64,000 nt of DNA from Mycteria americana. Its lineage: Eukaryota > Chordata > Aves > Ciconiiformes > Ciconiidae. Under the pieces are notes generated by a model. That model searched no databases. It was not told the origin of the DNA and saw only the letters and a program-made list of their open reading frames with translations. Location: positions 9,659,501 through 9,723,500 of the forward strand of contig NC_134373.1 in NCBI RefSeq assembly GCF_035582795.1, given 5' to 3'. Positions 29,563-41,982 of this stretch are shown here, one piece after another (position 1 is the first letter of the stretch; the number at the start of each line of letters is the position of its first letter). Made by a program: the position numbers and the translations under genes.

Positions 29563-32500
29563 TATGCATTAGCTTAATTTTTGTAATTTCCTCCTTCCTA
29601 GGTTGATTAATACTAAATTTAATTTTCTGTAATCAGCTCGAGCATATAACTTGGAGAGATGAGGTTTAGGCTGATTGCAGTAAAAATCTACCTATCCTGT
29701 CTAGCTTGAATAAAGCAAAACTATTTTTATCTCTAAATTATGCAATATTTTCATGGAGCTCTGCAGCCTACTTATATTTAACCTTTGAATGGAGTGCTCT
29801 GTTTTTTTCAGATCACCTAATGCAAACTTTGCAAATGGGTTTTTTAATTATGAGAAACCCACCTGCATGCCATCAACCAAATTATTAGCAAGGCAGAGAA
29901 GGATAACCAACAGCACTGGCAGACTTCAGCTGAATATGAAAAATGTTTAAATGCCAAGAACAGAAGTTGCCAAGAAATAACTTTAAACACCAGGTGCTGG
30001 AGGAACAAATTAATATGACTTATTTTATTTTTAGAAGTAGTGAGTTGAGGCCTGATGCAGATAGACGTTTCTATGTGCAGCACCAGCGCTTGGCTATGCA
30101 CTAGAGCTGACAAAATCAACACAACCTTCTCTTAAAAGAAAAAGAAAAGATCTAATTTAGTTTCAAAAAGCCCTAGGTCGGGGGAGAAAGAGAACTTGAT
30201 CTACTCTCTACTATTTGTAAGACTCCGGTGAGCTGCTGTTGTGCTGTTGCTTATCAGAGCCGTCTGTGATGTGGTTTGGGATGACCTTGAAGCAAGAAAC
30301 CCCTGTGCAAAAGCCACTCTTGAAAGCCTTTCCCTGGTACGTGCAATCTAGTCTCATTTTGGCTGTGCTTTACTGCTGGCAGGGCCCATTGCTAGGGACA
30401 GTGAGTCTAAATGTTCTTGCTGAGCTTATTTTTCCCAGTAGTGCAGGGAATCAGAGGTAATTTCTAGAGGAAGTGGGACCTGAAACATCAGTAAGTCAGT
30501 ATCACGAAGCCAATAAGAAGGATGCGTCAACTCGGGAAAATTGCTGCAATAAGCTTCCCGTAGCTTTTTTAGCAAAGTGGATTTGCAGAAGCCTTCTGTG
30601 CAGCTTCATCAGTGTTGTAGCTGAAGGTGTGAGTTACAAAAATCTGGGTCTTTCTAGTAGATGCAAATGGCTGGAAGCCACGTTGGAAAAAAGAGGTGCA
30701 TTGATAATGGTTGCTCTATTGGATTTCTGGTGACCATCAAACAAAAACTGATAGTAGATCTCTAACTTCCTTGTGTTTTTGTGGACATGCTTCAGCAGTC
30801 TATTTTCACTGGGCTAATTTTAGGTTTTTTGGGGGTGTTACGAGCAGATAGCTCCTTCTGTGGCCATGGCTGTTTTGATGTCTGAAGCTGGTGAGCTGCA
30901 GTTGTTATCACAGGCTACTTCTTCAGTCCAGGCATGAAGGTGGCCTCTTAGGAATTAACTTACGGGTGATATGTGCAGCGATTTGGGTGATGTGCGTAGC
31001 CAGTGGTCAGAGGGCCCTGGCCGTCAGCAGGGTGTTCTGTCGGTGATGCACGGGAGGACATCTCCCTGGGACTGTCTTTTTAGGTACTGCAGGTGTTTCC
31101 TTTTCCTCCAAACACATTTGGTTCACTCTGGCCCAGGATGTGTGGACTTTGAGTTGGTTTTTTTTCTTGTTTTAGGTAAACTTGAAAGATCCCTGCTGTG
31201 CAGCTCTGTGTTTTCTCTGACTGCCCTCTTTCACCTATCCTGAGAAAGTCTTCGCTAGCAGCCATGGAGGGGGCTCACCTGCTGTCCTGCCGAGCCTTCC
31301 CCTGCCTCTTGCTCACCTTGCCGTGTGATTACTTGCACTGCCACTTATGCCAATACTCAACTTCTTTAATATAACTCTGATTTGTCTCTAATGTATTATT
31401 ACTCATTGGGCGTTTGACAGGTCTGTCTCTTATTATTTCTGCTTGTTCCGGCTCATTTCTGCATTACCAAAGTAATTTGCAGGCCGGCCCAGTTAGAGCC
31501 CCTTTGCCCTCCCCAGGTAGGTATGGCATTGCCTGCCCTCCAGGAGAACAGCGATCCCCCTGCAATCCCGTTGATCGACTCCTCCGAGGCTGGAGAAGGC
31601 ATTCCATGCATCATCGTAACAAGTTGTCACAACTCCCTGAGCGCTGGGCTTCAAATTCAGCCTTTCAAAAGACTTTGATAAAGAAGAAAGGATCATTTTT
31701 TTCCTGACTGCTGCAAATGAAAAAGCTTTTCACCTGGGAGTCGTGGGTCATATTTATGGAAATGGGGAGAGCACTTGCAATATTTATAGCGGTTACAGAA
31801 GCGATTGAATCTATCTTTTATTGATATGTATTTACATGCCCACAAAAATCTTATTGCACAGTAGTTAAGAGAACTTTATTTAGATTTAGTATTTTGAAGT
31901 AATTTTTTAGTGCTTCTTTATTATCCGTGGAGTGCGAGATTCAATATTTCAAGTAGGACTGTCACCAAACAGCCGGAGGTTTTTAAAAGATTTTTATTTT
32001 ACATAAAGATAAATGTTGAAGCCACATTTTTCAGAGGCACCATCTGTTCCGTGTTGACCTTAATTTTCTGGATGAGTGCTTTTCTTCAAACGTTTTAAGT
32101 CTTGTCTACATTTCATTTGGTTGGGAGTGTTTAGGTTATTTGTTGAACAGGAAATCAGATATTCAGAATGCAAACACACCATTACATTGCAAATTATTCC
32201 CTTTGTATAATTTAGCAAACTGCTTTGTAAATACTCTGCAGACTTGCTGGGGTAGCTCTCAGTCTCTGACATCTGGCGGGTCGGCCCTGTGTGGAACTGG
32301 ATTTCTTTTGAATGTCACCGTCATGCCTTGCACTGGGAGATGGGGTGCGGGACACTGAGTGAGAACTGGCAAATACCCTTTTAGTGGGTAGTTTCTGGGG
32401 ACGAGGGTGGGATAAGGGTTTGTTGGTTGGCTTCATGGCCTTGGAAGGATTTGCTGTTCAGGCTGTCTAAACAACAATACCTGATCCTACTAAAAGGGGG

Positions 32501-32937
32501 TCACTAAAATAGCTGTATGTCTACATCTGCATCGTTCCCACAGGGCAATACCCCCCTTTCTTCCTTCAAATTCTTCTTGCTCCCGTGCCTTCAGCTGCAA
32601 TAGGCTTATAGATGATTTTTGCCTTCCTTTGCCTCCAGCCTTGCTTTGCGGCTTGTCCGAACTCTTGTGGCTCCGGCAATTCAGCTGTTTGTTATCCCGC
32701 CTGTCTCTCTGCTCCTTCTGCCCTGTATCGGCTTCGCAGGCTCGGCACCTTGCCCCATCCTAAGCTCGTCCCTTGTCAGCCCCTTACAAGCTTCTCGGCA
32801 CCGTCTGTCACTGTCCCTTCCAGGGGGCTGCAGCTAAGACCCATATAGGTATACATTAGATGTTCTCTTACTGATACGTGGTCAGTCTGGGCTAGCGCTG
32901 GCCTGCAGCAGCAACTATTTTAGTGACCAAATGTGCT

Positions 32938-32975
32938 CTTGGTACATTAGCAGTAGCATCTGCTAATGTACCAAG
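32938..32975. repeat. Perfect 16-bp inverted repeat, 6-nt loop
   Basis: CTTGGTACATTAGCAG and CTGCTAATGTACCAAG are exact reverse complements around TAGCAT. An outer CCAAA (32927-32931) can pair with TTTGG (32988-32992), giving a hairpin of about 66 nt with an uneven internal loop. Its function is unknown. Confidence 0.92.
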
Positions 32976-35689
32976 CATCTTCGTGGCTTTGGATTGCAAG
33001 TGGGACTGTAATCCTGCTGTTACATTTCTTTTCATAATGTAGTAGCTCCTTTTGCCCCTGCAAAGTTTGTAGCTTAATGCGGAAGGGATATTGAGACTTT
33101 TTTTCCCCTCAGAATATGGATTTGGAAATAAAACTAATGATGCGGTAGAAAAAGTGATACAAATTAATTTTTTTTGTGTGCTTCAAGAAAACCCCAGAGG
33201 GAAATGCAGTAAGGACTGCACTCTTTTAAATTAACCAGCTGGTTTCTTTACAGCTCTACTATGTAAGTGCCTAGTAAAGCCCATTTCAATGAGATGCCAA
33301 GATGTGGGGGAAAATAGCTGAACAAGTAACAAAGTTATCTGCTTAAACCAGGACTGCGGTGTTTCCGAATACCAAATCCCAGAGTCTGCCTCACCAGGCT
33401 GGCTCAGTTTGGAAATACCTATCGCTACACCAATTTTCAAAAACTGATGGAGGGGGAGGCGGGGAGAGGAACGGCTGCTGGGCTTGCGGCTCACGCTAGT
33501 GGCTCTTTGCAGTCCAGAAAACCACGTAGTGCTCTGCTGCTGGATATTTAGAGGGTTCTTGGATGTTCTCATGGTATGTATGGCGGCCAAGGCCCCGTGG
33601 AGCGAAGGCAGCGTGCGGCCGGGGCAGAGGAGGCAGCGGGTCGGGTCGCCTGCTGTCCTTCCTCCCCACTGTGCCCAGGGGGCCAGGACTCTCTGCTGGG
33701 AAGTGGGGACATGGGTCTCGTCTTAACTCCAGGCTAGCTCAAGCTATTTTAAAGGGATCTTTTTCTAATCTGTGCTATAAAATAATTAAATTAAATCTAG
33801 AGCGGGTAAGTTTTGTCTCTCCTGGTTATCTCTAGCATCTGGATTTATATCTCTGTATGCAAGGACAGGAGTGATTAGTACTGGAGAAAACGAAGTCTGC
33901 TCTCCCTCTACGACCGGAATAAATGTTTTTCTGCTCTCTGAGAAAGCACTGAGTCTTGCAAATGGAAAATGAGAGTGGTTTGGTTGTTTTGCTCTTGTAT
34001 TGAGGCAGTGATTTATAAAGTAAGTCAAATGGCACATCTGTAAATAGGTGAAGAGGAACTCAGCAGGAAGAACTACAGCATCAAAACTGTCCCTTGCACC
34101 TGCAGGACGGGCTCTTTCAGAAGGCAAGATGTCCGGCTTAACTGCCGGAAGGTCAGCTTTTAATTGTTGCTGTAATTAATCTCAATTTGATCTTTTTTTT
34201 AATCTACTCAGCAGTGACAGAAGGAACTGTTGAAGAAACCCATTAAAAGCAGGACTCTTCGGCAGAGCAGGGAGCTGTTCCTGGGCTCTCCCGGGGTGGG
34301 CAGGTGGGCGAGGGCTCAGAGGGCGTGCATTGGGCTGACAGCAGCATTTCGGACCTCAAATACCACTCTAGGACAGCTTGAAACCTCCAAAGTATCAAAA
34401 AGTTGGACTGTGCATTTGACGTGGAAGTCCTGGGGGAGACAGTGGCATCCCAGCATGCTAACCGCCCTGGTGGCATGAAGCCCACTTCATGGGAGTTCCC
34501 ATTCAAGGGTCTCAAACAAAATCTGAACATCCCAAGAGTGAGCCTGAATTTGCAGTAAAAAGCTGTTGGAGACTATGGCAGCAGTGGGGTAAGTGAATGT
34601 GCAACAGCTGTGTCTTTTTCAAAACAGATCTACATAAAAAACAGTATGTCTTTCTCTTCAGAAGAATGTTTAGTTTTACAAGATAAAAATAAATTTGTTT
34701 CCATGCGTCTGCCTTTCTACAATTGGTTAAGAAACACCTAACTTTGGTAGCATCATTGTAGAATAAGTGTTTTAAAATCGCTTGGTGTATGTTTGCCATG
34801 TTTCTGTGGATAGTTCCATAGTATGAAGTTTGTTAGGGTTTGAACACATAATTCTTTTGAGACAAAACAACTAACTTCTATGTGATTTAAAGAAGGCATT
34901 CTGCAAATACTGCCTTTGCTTTGATATGGTCATATCTGCACGGCGTGAGTGAGTGTATTAAAGATGACCAAAAGTATTCTGACCTGCTGAGCTGCAAGTT
35001 AAATATGAAGTCACTGTAAAACTATTTGGAAGACTACAACTTTGTTTCTGAAGTTGAAAAGAGAGGGTTGAAAGCCGAGTTCTTATCCATGGGAATGCCT
35101 GAACCACCACCGCATGATTTTAGATGTGAAAAAATGAGTGTTGTGAATCTGTGGGGCTAAGGGGGGAATCTGCTTTCCACTGGCACATAGGATAGGTCAC
35201 TACTTACAATAACAAAAGCAAGCCCATCCATGAAAACCTTCAAACCTGGCATCACCCTCCCCAAATTCTGTGCTCACTTTTCATTGCTAGTACTTTTATG
35301 TTTGTACTGTGGTGAAATCCAATGCCCTGCTGCCTGTTTAATTTTTGAGGGAGACTGCTGTGCAATCTGTCTCACGTGGTGAAACTCTGATGTTGAAAAA
35401 TCTAGCAGAAAACTGGCAGGTCAGATGGGGAAGCGGTACAGATGTTGCTTTTGTTTGTCAGGGTGAACAAGGTGCTAAATAACGGGAGGTTTTGTGTATT
35501 GCTTGAATTTTGTATATAGGAGCAGGCATAACCACACTGTGCAGACGAGGAAGATGAGTTGAGAGGCAAGTGGGCAGCTGATGGTGATCGGTGGGAGGGT
35601 TCATAGGGAGGTTAGTAAGGGCTGTGGAGAAGGGGAACGCAAGCTAATTGTTTTGATTCCCCTGGTCTGCAGCAAGAAAGGAAACCTTC

Positions 35690-35915
35690 GCTTCTGCCGA
35701 TCCAGCCGTGGCCCTGCCGCCTTGCTTGCCGCACTCCTCACGAGAAAATGAACCCTCTGACCAAAATGAGCCGTACGGCGCTGGCTGCCCGGGTCTCACC
35801 GTGTGCTAGTACAGCCCGGCCCGGGCAGGTGCTCTGCTCTCCCCCGAAGGGCCATGGCCGCTCTGCTCGCTGGGCTGGGGCAGCGCGGGGCGCCCGGGGC
35901 TTCCGCTGCTCGGTA
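35690..35915. other. Small CpG-rich patch
   Basis: A local rise in C, G and CpG in AT-rich surroundings. No coding similarity was seen. Other such patches lie at about 410-610, 28850-29110 and 48050-48200. Confidence 0.4.
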
Positions 35916-36046
35916 AAAATCCAAGCTTCAAAACAGCTACCCGACGTTTGGGAGAGAGTGGCCAAAGAAACAGCAAGGTTGCGTTTCCTGGGCTTCTGAG
36001 AACTGTTTTCGTATTGACGTCGCACAGTAAAGAATTAAAATTGCTA

Positions 36047-36092
36047 TTTTGTTTGAATCCGTAGTTTGTTTGAATCTAGTTTGTTTGAATCC
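36047..36092 (+). repeat. Short tandem repeat, about 3 copies of a 15-16-mer
   Basis: GTTTGTTTGAATC-type units are repeated three times with small spacers (GTAGTTTGTTTGAATC, TAGTTTGTTTGAATC). Confidence 0.8.
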
Positions 36093-38807
36093 ACTGCCCT
36101 CTCAGGAAATTGCCACAAAGCCACACGTTCAAAAGCCGAACGCCATTTTTCCTTATTAGAGCATGCTATTATCCCATGTAATCTCTGGATTATAACTAAT
36201 TAATGTAGCTACACCTAATTATAGAGTTAGCCACAGGTGAGAAGGAGCTTATTTTTAATGAGATTTTTGTTTGATGGAAATGAATGGATTCTCCAAATGG
36301 CACGTCCTTTCATCCAGAATTATTTACCAAGAACTGGATATCACAGTGACGTAGGTTGTGGTTTGTTTTGTTTTTTCCAGATACAATGCAAAATGTAACG
36401 TGTGGTGACTGGGTTGACTGCTCAGGAGCAAAGAGTGCTATTTGAGAAGAGGCTTTGAGCGACGACTTGCCTTTTACTAGGATTCCCAAATGTAAGAAAC
36501 TGGGAGTGCAGACAATAGTGCAGAGATATTTATGCTTTGGTAGCAGTGATGTGACCGAGGGTGGCATCTGGAACCGGGCATCTGGAGAGATGCACTGTAT
36601 CCATTTAGTGCATTAACCCCCCCCTAGAACAGTGTACAGGTACAGCTTGTGAGCAGCCCCTAAATGACGTTAATCCACTGCACAGGTGATTCCGACCTAG
36701 AGCAGGCTGGCGCTGCTCTGCCGTAAACCATTCTCTCCCTCGCCTGGCTGGCATTAGTACTTGGGATATCTGAAAATCTGAAATTCTGACAATTATTTCT
36801 GATAATGAAAACCTGAAAGAGAAAATTATGTCCCTTTTGCTGGTCTCAGTGAGATCAAAGAGCGATAGGCTCTCACTATAACATTGAAGTCACAACCTGA
36901 AGCCAAATATAGTCCTAAACATTATTTATTGGTTCATCCAAATGCAGATGAATAGTTTTCCCACTTATTATGGAAATAACATTGTTTACTTGCCATCTGG
37001 TTATTATGCATTATTTCCTTTTTCTTTTCCCCCCAAGATAAAATGAAGATCTTTTGATTAGCAGCTACAGTAAAATGTGACTGATTTATTTGTGAGAATT
37101 GCTGTTTGCCAAGTACATTGCTGTAGCAAAAGTACTGTTTGTTATGACATTGTACTGAGTCACTTGTTGATGCTATTTGAGGGAGAGAATTTAGTTAAAG
37201 AAACTGGAACAGGATGTTCATTTTATTTCAGTACTTGTAATCCTGAGTCATCTCTGAAGGCTGATGAAATACAGCAACTCACATTTTAGACAAGGCTTCT
37301 CTTAACATAATTTGGGGATCCTGTAATTTGATAGAGGGTGGAAAAATACACAGAGCTGATTTTATGCAGAGAGGTTTATTTTAGTTGTCACTCTCTGTTG
37401 AAGCACTCTTAAACTTTGCACATCTGCGGCACTTTACCAGGTCTTCAAATATTTTGTAGTTAGGGCGAAACAAGAGCGGACGAGTAGATAGCACGCGGCT
37501 GTGCAGGTATCGGGATTTTGGGGACTGTCTCAAGTATGTGGGTTCTGGCTGCGGAGATCAGTTAGGCTGCTTCTTGGCTGATCATGTTGGCCGCCTCACA
37601 GTTTGCTTCCGCTGCAAAAATAGGAAGTCCAGAGGTGTTTGGTTGTGTGCGTGGGAAGTAAGGAAGCAAAGGGAAAGTTATTGCTCATGTAAGAGGTTGA
37701 ATTCAAATTTCAAGCGAGATTTTGGATCTAATTTTATGCAAGCCTGTTCATCTGTGGGAGTGTGATTATTAAGGTGACTATCAGAGTAGTATGAACCATC
37801 AAATGTGTATTATTATTATTTCCTGTATGAATTTATTAATGATCCTGAAGTTGAGCATATTTTCTCTTTGGAGCACAGAGACTTTTCAAAATGATTTGCA
37901 TGTATCACTTCAGCTTCACTCCAGGGTAGCAGGCAGCAAATCTTTAAAAGCACAGAGTACTTATGGGCAGAAAATAAACAATATTGACCCCATTTAAAGG
38001 TGTGGGAAGAATTTATGTAGGAAGAATGTAATTATTAGATTTGGAATTTGACCAGGATGCACAATACTGCTTTAAGTGAGGGAAAACGCTGTAGCGTGAA
38101 CCTTGATCACAGGATAGAAGGATGTGGTTTCTCTTTTAATTTGGATGCATGCATGTTCAGTAGTGCGGTTAATGTTCTTGGTACCAAGGTGACAAGCTGG
38201 CTAGGAAAGCAAAATGATACCCCTCATCTCGTGCAGTTGTTGGTTTTCTTTTGGGATCCTGTGGATCCAGGATAGCCAGGTTTGGTCTGACACTGGTACG
38301 GCAGCGTGCCTGTCCAAAGGCTTCTCCTTTCACCCCTTTGCCTCCTGACGTTCCCAGGAAATGTGTGTGAAGCAGGCAGCAGAGCAGCTAAGACGGCTCC
38401 TTCACCCCTTCATAGGAAAGTACAATGAATACCGGGAACGTAGGTAAAACTGTACATTTAAATTATCTGCAGTCAAGTGGTGAAATACATTCATCCCTTC
38501 TGGCACTGTTGCTAATTTATATTTAAAGCAATATGAATTTCATGAGCATCTTAAAAAATCATATTTTAAATTCAATCTGCTGTCAACTCATTTGATGTTT
38601 TGTGTAAAGTCATTTCCCGTAAACAGGTTATTGAATATCAAAAGACTTGTCTCATACATAATTTTTGGAAAGAAATAATATTATAATAAAGATGAGAATC
38701 TGGCCCTTGCGAGTCGGCAAGCACTTTCTGGATCACTGCATTCTTTGGTGCTTGCTTTATCACAGTCAAGGGAGAGTTCTGGGCAAGGAACATTCGAGAA
38801 ACAGTCA

Positions 38808-38862
38808 ACAATAATAATATTGTTTTCTAGGCTACAGTAGGTTATTCTGCAATAACCTACTG
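38808..38862. repeat. Two adjacent small hairpins
   Basis: A 6-bp stem (ACAATA/TATTGT, 38808-38823) is followed by a perfect 12-bp stem CAGTAGGTTATT/AATAACCTACTG with loop CTGC at 38835-38862. They lie in AT-rich intergenic DNA. Confidence 0.85.
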
Positions 38863-41671
38863 ATATATAATATATGAAGAAGAAATACATCAGTGTATTT
38901 TTTTCCAAATATCAAAAAGAGAGTTGGAAGAAAATGGATTAAAATACCTCAAATCTGACAGACCTTTCAAGTTGTAGAGCTCACACAGAGTAATGGACTG
39001 GGTAATATTAATAGATATGTTGAAAAGCTATGTTTGTTAAAAACTGTTGAAGAAATAACTGCTGTGTTTTCTTGGCATGGGATTCTTACCTGTGCTTGGA
39101 GATTGCTGTCATTTGGCAGATGCTGCGCTATGTAAAACTGAGCATCAAAGCTGGTATGAAGCTGAATCCTTTGCAAAAAGAAATAAATTGGCCTCTGGAT
39201 GCCACCAATTTCTCTTCCAAGTGCTGAGTAATGTATCCTGGGTGTAAGCCTATAACATACAAGTAAGCTGCTTGGGCTCTTTCAAAGATTTGATGGATTC
39301 CTATCATAGCAGATCAGGCCAGTAAGGTTGAAATAGCTTTTTATTTATTCATTTATTTGAACAAGCTCTGTTGTGAAAGTGGGCTTCTCCCTCTGTCTTT
39401 AAAAACTGCCAGAAAAAGTAGTTTTCGAATTTTGAATCCCTTGTATCGTAGTTGCATGTGGTGCATCAATATAACATAAACGCTGAAATAGTCTCTGTTA
39501 CATTCAAGGTCATTAGGGGCAACCGGACATTGCACTGAGTAGAACGGAATTGTACTTTTGGCTTTCTCCAACAAACTGTCTCCTAATTGACACAGGTTTG
39601 AAGCAGTTTTACACCTTAATAAAATCCGAAGCTAAACTTTGAAATCCAAAGCTCCCAAATTTTCCCAATCAATGTTTTTTTTCCCCAGCTGCAGATTGCC
39701 CTGGAAGGATTTGTGTGTTATTTCAATTAGGGAAGGAAGCTCCACCTAATTGCTAAGCATCAAAATGCCCCAAAAAGTAGAATTTCTAAGCTTGAGGCAA
39801 CTCAGCTGAAGCCACTGAAGCATTTCTAAAACAGCACCATCACATCCCACCTCTGAACCCACCCTGGGGCCCCTCTCTGGTTGTCTCCGAGGTTTGCTGT
39901 GCATGTCTTGTGGCGCTCAGAGATGTGAAGACTCTGGTACGGGGCTTGGACAAAAGAGTTGTCCAGCCTTTCCCCTTCCCCATCACTTCTGGGCTGGCTC
40001 CAGATGTGGTACCCGTGGCCAGACCTTTCTCCTTCTGAGCCAGAGGTTTTGAGCTGGGTCCTGCCTGCTGCAAGCCCACGGGCTGAGCTGACGGCAGTGG
40101 TGCCCACACGTATATTTAGCTTCTGTCAGCTATGTGTGTTTCAGTATATTGTTAATGAGGTTAGAAAAGACCTGGGAGCCGAAGGGTTTGTAGGCAAGGA
40201 GATCAAAGCAGACCCGTGCTGCAGGGGCGGGAGAGAAGGATGAGTCCTGGCAGGGGCTGAAGTAAAACCCTGTTAGTGCAGAGGGTGGAGAGTGGTGGTC
40301 ACCACCAAAAGGAGAAAACAGCAGCTTGTCTTTGCACTGTGCACCACGCGTTTTATAGTTGTTGGGCAAATTCTCACCTGGTGGGTATTGGCTCTATTTC
40401 TTTATCTTCAGTGGAACTGATCTGACTTAAAACTTGATAGAGATGTGACTTACTCTGTGTGTCTGAGAAAGAGATTCATTATAAGGGACGGGGAGGTGCT
40501 GTACAAATCCTGGGTGTTCATGCGGTAGTGCTTTCCCCTGTGTTCCTTTTATGAAGAAAATGAAATGAATCCCTGAGGGTCATAGACATCTGGACCTAGT
40601 CTGAAAATGCTGACACCGTTGCCTTGATTTGATTCTTGGAAAAAAATTCAGAGTGGGTAGAAAGTGGAGCATGGGCCAGGCAGAACAGGGAAAATGGGAA
40701 TAAAACCAGCTTTCCCCAGCGACTACACGGCTTTGAAGGAGTAGGAGTGTAATGTGTGCCGGTAATGCTGAATCCTGCAAGTTAAAATTGTTCTAATATG
40801 AAGCAAATACACAATAGCCACAGCAGGAAGCTCAGCGCATTACAGTGGAATTAATACACTATTTCTGTGGTCAAAACGTGGGGCATGCTGAATAGCAGCT
40901 AAATCGTCTGGGAAGAGCCTGGCCAGAAACCCTGTATTCCTTTTGAGCTCTTGTTCTGAGAGCATTTGACATCTCCTTTCCCACTCCGGGGAAAAGCAAA
41001 AGAAAAGCTTCCCGGTGCCCGTGTGCGGGGCAGGGCTGATATCCATCTCGGTCACGCCAGCTCGGTACTTTGAGAGGCTGCTGTGTCCTCAGGGTCACTG
41101 AGATGCTTCCTCTGCAGACCGTGGCCTGAGGGCAGTGAGTGGTGGCCAAAGGTGAGGAAATAGCATCCTTTGGTCTTTGGCAGGTGTTGTGCTGACTTTC
41201 CATCGCGTTCAGCACTCATAGCTGCGACTGGTATTCACAGACGTCACCACCAGCCTCCCAAAGTGTCGTAGTGCTCTGCTGCACACAGAGGACAGATGAT
41301 GCAGGGAGAAGGTTTCATATAACGTAGTATTTCTGATGATACCAATGTCTGAGTGCCTGCTGTGAAGTGTGCAGAAAAGGCTCAGCGGTGCGGAGGTGCC
41401 AGGGATGTCTGCGACCTGCGCAAGGGGTGGGCATCCCTTTGCTGCAGGGCTAGTGGGGTAGGGGGTAGCTGAGAGTTTCCTATATGGTGAGAATAAATTA
41501 AATTGGAGAAGATGTCATCTTTGAGTTCTTGCAATACATGGGAAGGAGAAAGACAGTTAATTTCAAGTGGAGGAAGTTCTCTGTGGCCAGGGGCCTTTGT
41601 GACAAGGAATCCAGAAATGCCTGAGCCAGAGGTGAGGAGGCACAGGACCTCCTCTGCAAAGCACACTCACT

Positions 41672-41982
41672 CATAGAATCACAGAATCACAGAATCCTAG
41701 AGGTTGGAAAAGACCTTTAAGATCATCGAGTCCAACCGTAAACCTAACGCTACCAAGACCACCACTACACCCTGTCCCTAAGCACCTCATCCAAATGTCC
41801 TTTAAATACCTCCAGGGATGGCGACTCAACCGCTCCCCTGGGCAGCCTGTTCCAATGCTTGATAACTCTTTCAGTGAAGTAAAATTTCCTAATATCCAGC
41901 CTAAACCTCCCCTGGCGCAACTTGAGGCCATTTCCTCTCGTCCTATCACAGTTACCTGGGAGAAGAGACCGACCCCCACCTC
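41672..41982 (-). mobile_element. CR1 LINE, 5'-truncated copy (minus strand)
   Basis: It starts with three copies of the CR1 terminal repeat (CATAGAATCACAGAATCACA) and runs about 311 bp to a sharp loss of similarity after CCCCCACCTC. The minus strand encodes the ORF2 C terminus ([20 protein letters not shown], then [16 protein letters not shown]). It is less diverged than the other CR1 copies here. 5' truncation at this length is usual for CR1. Confidence 0.92.

Larger units (their letters stand above)
29563..41671. other. AT-rich intergenic DNA
   Basis: No exon was recognised. Apart from the two hairpins, the tandem repeat and the CpG patch listed separately, it is plain AT-rich sequence. 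TAATTA-type homeodomain cores cluster at about 36170-36235. Confidence 0.6.

Noticed and set aside
23250-41671. Search for CAVIN2 or TMEFF2 exons expected by synteny
   Set aside because: No frame resembles either protein on either strand; they probably lie beyond the window.
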